Below are positions 62,101 to 64,000 of a stretch of 64,000 bases of DNA, in pieces. Origin of the DNA: Luteolibacter ambystomatis (GTDB taxonomy: Bacteria; Verrucomicrobiota; Verrucomicrobiia; Verrucomicrobiales; Akkermansiaceae); contig NZ_CP073100.1 in assembly GCF_018137965.1 (NCBI RefSeq), positions 1,798,001 to 1,862,000 of the forward strand. Reading direction: 5' to 3'. Every line of letters starts with the position of its first letter. Position 1 is the first letter of the stretch. The notes beneath the pieces are model-generated. The model made no database searches and was not told the origin of the DNA. It saw only the letters and a list, made by a program, of their open reading frames with translations. The position numbers were made by a program, and so were the translations under genes.

Positions 62101-64000
62101 TGGGCGTTGGGAACCATGCGCCTACATTCACCAGCAATTCCTTCAGCCGCTCCGACGCATCCACAGGAGCCCCCTATTCGGACACGATCGCCGGAAGTGC
62201 GACGGACCCGGACTCCAGCCTGGGCGACACGCTGACCTACTCGAAGGTTTCCGGCCCCACCTGGCTCACCGTCGCCGGCAGCGGAGCACTGGGCGGCATG
62301 CCCACGAACGCAGATGTCGGAACGAACATCCCTTTCACCGTGCGCGTCACGGACATGGGCGGTGTTTCCACCACCGCCACGCTGACCCTCAGTGTCGTGG
62401 TCGGCCCCACCGACGGCACGTGGTACAATGCCACGGGCGGAAGCTGGTCCACCGCATCGAACTGGAGCGGAAGCCTGATCGCCGGCGGCGCAGGCAAGGC
62501 CGCCGATTTCAGCGCGCTCAATCTCACCGGCAACACCACCGTTGCGCTGAATGGCGCGATCACCCTGGGAGGTCTCGTTTTCGGTGACACCACCCCGAGC
62601 CACAACTGGAGTCTCACGGCGGGCACCGGAGGCGTCCTTACCTTGGATGCGAACTCCGGATCACCGGCCATCGCGGTGAACAATCAAGCCACCACCATCA
62701 GTGCCGTTCTCGCCGGGTCCAAAGGACTGACGAAAACCGGTGTCGGCACGCTCGTGCTGACGGGCACGAACAGCTACACCGGCGGCAACACGGTCTCCGC
62801 GGGAACCCTCCAGCTCGGTGACGGCACCACCAACGGCTCGATCAACGGCAGCTATCAGATCGCAGCCGGAGCCACCCTGCGCCTTGCGCGCACCGCCAAG
62901 ACGACCGTGGCCAATAACGCGCTCACGGGGGCGGGCACCATCAGCCTCTACGTGGCTGGCACCGCCAATGGCACAGGCGCCTACCAGTGGGACAGCTTCA
63001 CGACACTGGACTCCAACTTCACCGGCAAAATCGTCGTGGAGGAAGGGCGGATCTATTACACGTCCGCCAAACTGGGAGGCACCACCGCGATCGAAATCCA
63101 AAATGGCGCGCAGTTTCTCGCGAAGAATGGCTCCACCTACCCCCAAGCGATCAGCATCGCGGGTCTCGGTTGGGGCGAAAGCGGTTTCAACAACGGCGGC
63201 CTGCGCATGGAGTTCGGCGGCACAGGCACATGGGCGGGCCCCGTCACTCTCACCGCGAACTCCGGCATCATGGCCCAGCCGGGAGCCACCTTCAACATCA
63301 CCGGTTCCATCAGCGGAAATTTCGAATGCCTGTTCTATGCGGGCGATCCGAATACGGATACCGGCACGATCAACGTCACCCCCTCGGGGACAGCTCAGAA
63401 TTCCTACGGCTCCACTCGAATCAATGGCCGGCCCAGCACTTCCATCGTGGCGGGAAACTCCCGCGCCTTCAGTCCCGGAGGCCTCGCCGTGAATGGAGGC
63501 ATTCTCAAGCTCAACGGCAACAGCTTCACTTTCACCAACCTGAGCGGCTCAGGCGGTAAAATCGGCAACTATGGTGCTGCCGCCGCTTCCCTCACTGTGG
63601 GTGGCGACAACACCAGCACCACAAGCGCCACCGTCCTGCTCGACGGCGGAACCGGATTGCTCGGCCTCACCAAGGCCGGTACTGGCACGTTGACCCTGAC
63701 CGGTGCCAGCACCTATACCGGAGCAACTACGATCAACGCGGGCACGCTCGCCATCAGTGGTTCACTCGGAGCCACAGCGGTGGAGGTGAAGAACTCGGCG
63801 GCACTGGGAGCAGGAGGCAACTTCGGCGGAGCAGTCACGATTCGTTCCAACGGGCACCTGGCATTCGCGATCGCATCGTCACCGGGAGCCCAAACCGCCC
63901 GCACCATTGGCGGCACTCTGACCTTTGATGGCGGCAGCGTACTGGATCTCAACGCCATCTCAACACCATCTGTCGGCACCTACACACTCGCCACCGCGTC
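59148..64000 (+). CDS. Large secreted TIM-barrel hydrolase-like and beta-strand-repeat protein, 3' end beyond window
   Basis: The frame is open from the ATG at 59148 to the window end, at least 1617 aa. A signal peptide ends near residue 38 ([20 protein letters not shown]). Residues 40-340 look like a glycoside-hydrolase-type TIM barrel: [20 protein letters not shown], then [20 protein letters not shown] with Glu139 as acid candidate. Passenger repeats follow (about 386-890, [20 protein letters not shown]), then a cadherin-like Big_17 domain (904-985, [20 protein letters not shown]), a He_PIG domain, and a second passenger region from about 1090. The exact substrate is unknown. It is divergent from the LacI gene and likely repressed by it. 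A truncated copy of its start is at 52210. Confidence 0.85.
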   Translation, partial: MQESRAKAPLLKTAFTLIPLITCALTGHAVAQGTTVVYTQTQSTVNGQPFLAKGAYNGIASDFPKIAGYGINVVQNYGFRSWTDAQVQSYLDQAQANGLKVLFNLNAAVPTQAIVDQAKARVAMFKDHPAMYAWYLADEPNAANTDHALLKSLYNWIKQTDPNHPVFSSNWELDTFKDCCDVDMPQLYNGPPSRQRGGALPGMEQYRASTGIPWIPILNVTDGFGGVASHLDTPIKVRGALFDMFAHGGNGVFNYLLYAENNPDSIFYTPALRSSFSSTTQELDGLWPRISAPCQNSSTWYEESGDVFLWYRRVGNQITVMAVNESENVRTVNTPLPSLSSQPSINATVSSENRSVTVLNGYLSDTFQPNEAHIYLIDGAGPDTDSNGVWTNVTGGSWQAGGNWSGGTLANGVGKTADFSTLNLTANATVTLNGSFIIGTLKFGDATTASNDWTLGPGTGGSLTLAGGGAIDVANRTATISAVLAGQGFQKTGSGSLMLSGTNTYRGGTTVSTGSVTVSGDQSGANGGWTVKAGAATFQSGSNIAVTSTRSVSMDNTVSAHSITTSGTVTNDGSLSMGGASTLTLNSGANWNQNGQMNLAPYWSYATARIQVNTGATFTYTGTSVIALKSSSVSGTTDKSIVTISGGSFVTGQGFQNPTVGGAGYASMELYGGGTLKLTGDIPALATTADRPFNVLVGATGGGIVDTNGFSTTITPAIADISGQTGALTKRGDGTLTLAGANSYTGTTTIEAGTLAINGSLGNAPVTVKNAATLSGTGTISGVVTVQNGGTLAPGAGGIGTLTVNNTVTLSGTTRMELGKSASTLTADLLSATTLNHGGMLVVTHGGPDALVVGNSFTLFSATNRSGSFANIQLPALGANLVWDTSTLYTNGTIRIRALPVAVTDFAPVAVNGSVTIAVLANDSDADGDPLSLQSITQGAHGTVTKSGNSVIYTPAADWSGTDSFTYTVADGREGTVVGTVNVPVGVGNHAPTFTSNSFSRSDASTGAPYSDTIAGSATDPDSSLGDTLTYSKVSGPTWLTVAGSGALGGMPTNADVGTNIPFTVRVTDMGGVSTTATLTLSVVVGPTDGTWYNATGGSWSTASNWSGSLIAGGAGKAADFSALNLTGNTTVALNGAITLGGLVFGDTTPSHNWSLTAGTGGVLTLDANSGSPAIAVNNQATTISAVLAGSKGLTKTGVGTLVLTGTNSYTGGNTVSAGTLQLGDGTTNGSINGSYQIAAGATLRLARTAKTTVANNALTGAGTISLYVAGTANGTGAYQWDSFTTLDSNFTGKIVVEEGRIYYTSAKLGGTTAIEIQNGAQFLAKNGSTYPQAISIAGLGWGESGFNNGGLRMEFGGTGTWAGPVTLTANSGIMAQPGATFNITGSISGNFECLFYAGDPNTDTGTINVTPSGTAQNSYGSTRINGRPSTSIVAGNSRAFSPGGLAVNGGILKLNGNSFTFTNLSGSGGKIGNYGAAAASLTVGGDNTSTTSATVLLDGGTGLLGLTKAGTGTLTLTGASTYTGATTINAGTLAISGSLGATAVEVKNSAALGAGGNFGGAVTIRSNGHLAFAIASSPGAQTARTIGGTLTFDGGSVLDLNAISTPSVGTYTLATA

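Noticed and set aside
60338-62603. Frames on both strands within the large gene at 59148
   Set aside because: Shadows. The main frame is open from 59148 to the window end and carries recognisable repeat domains throughout.

Overview
The window looks like a GC-rich chromosome of a Verrucomicrobiota bacterium, probably close to Luteolibacter or Haloferula. I infer this from protein families, not from a marker gene. The signs are secreted proteins with autotransporter-associated beta-strand repeats, several LamG/putative-Ig giant surface proteins, DUF1080 proteins, a cytochrome c/DUF6797 protein, a sialate-esterase-like protein and many LacI-type regulators. Most genes concern secreted polysaccharide breakdown or the cell surface.

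Layout. 1-3.3 kb holds a SASA esterase, a DUF2252 protein and a lipoprotein esterase. 3.34-13.2 kb holds tRNA-Ser(UGA) with an integrative element inserted in its 3' end. The element has a tyrosine integrase next to the tRNA, a 15-bp direct repeat at both ends, repeated putative integrase arm sites, an IS1595-type transposase, an XRE regulator, many small unknown genes, a protein made of 19-residue repeats, and a minus-strand block with a membrane protein, an HNH endonuclease and a translationally coupled pair. The tRNA's original CCA tail and terminator now lie 9.8 kb away at the far end.

13.4-24.5 kb returns to host genes: a beta-strand-repeat protein divergent from a LuxR-type regulator across a perfect 28-bp palindrome, a DUF1080 plus cytochrome c operon, a VOC protein, a PhnA-like protein, a methyltransferase and a GH43 arabinanase. 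24.5-26.6 kb is scrap: two tRNA 3' fragments around a broken integrase, and an IS3 orfA fragment. 26.65-29.1 kb is a GH20 hexosaminidase.

29.5-51.6 kb is dominated by two giant minus-strand genes (2925 and about 3505 aa). Each has an N-terminal metzincin-type HExxHxxGxxH site followed by long arrays of beta-rich domains. Their last ~2.5 kb are nearly identical DNA. Between them lie an intact and a decayed copy of a GntR-HTH/LacI-sensor regulator, an IS5-like fragment, and a decayed fragment of the giants' C-terminal domain on the opposite strand.

51.6-64 kb is a likely polysaccharide-use locus: a DUF1080 protein, an unknown secreted protein of about 876 aa with transglutaminase-like features, a GntR/LacI hybrid regulator, a classical LacI regulator, and a large secreted hydrolase/beta-strand-repeat protein running off the window end. 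Two shared DNA motifs tie these genes together: a palindrome ATTCAA-N4-TTGAAT at three places (one variant), and a two-part module, GCTTCGATCAAG-N18-TGGCCTA-N4-TAGRCCA, upstream of both the second giant gene and the 876-aa gene.
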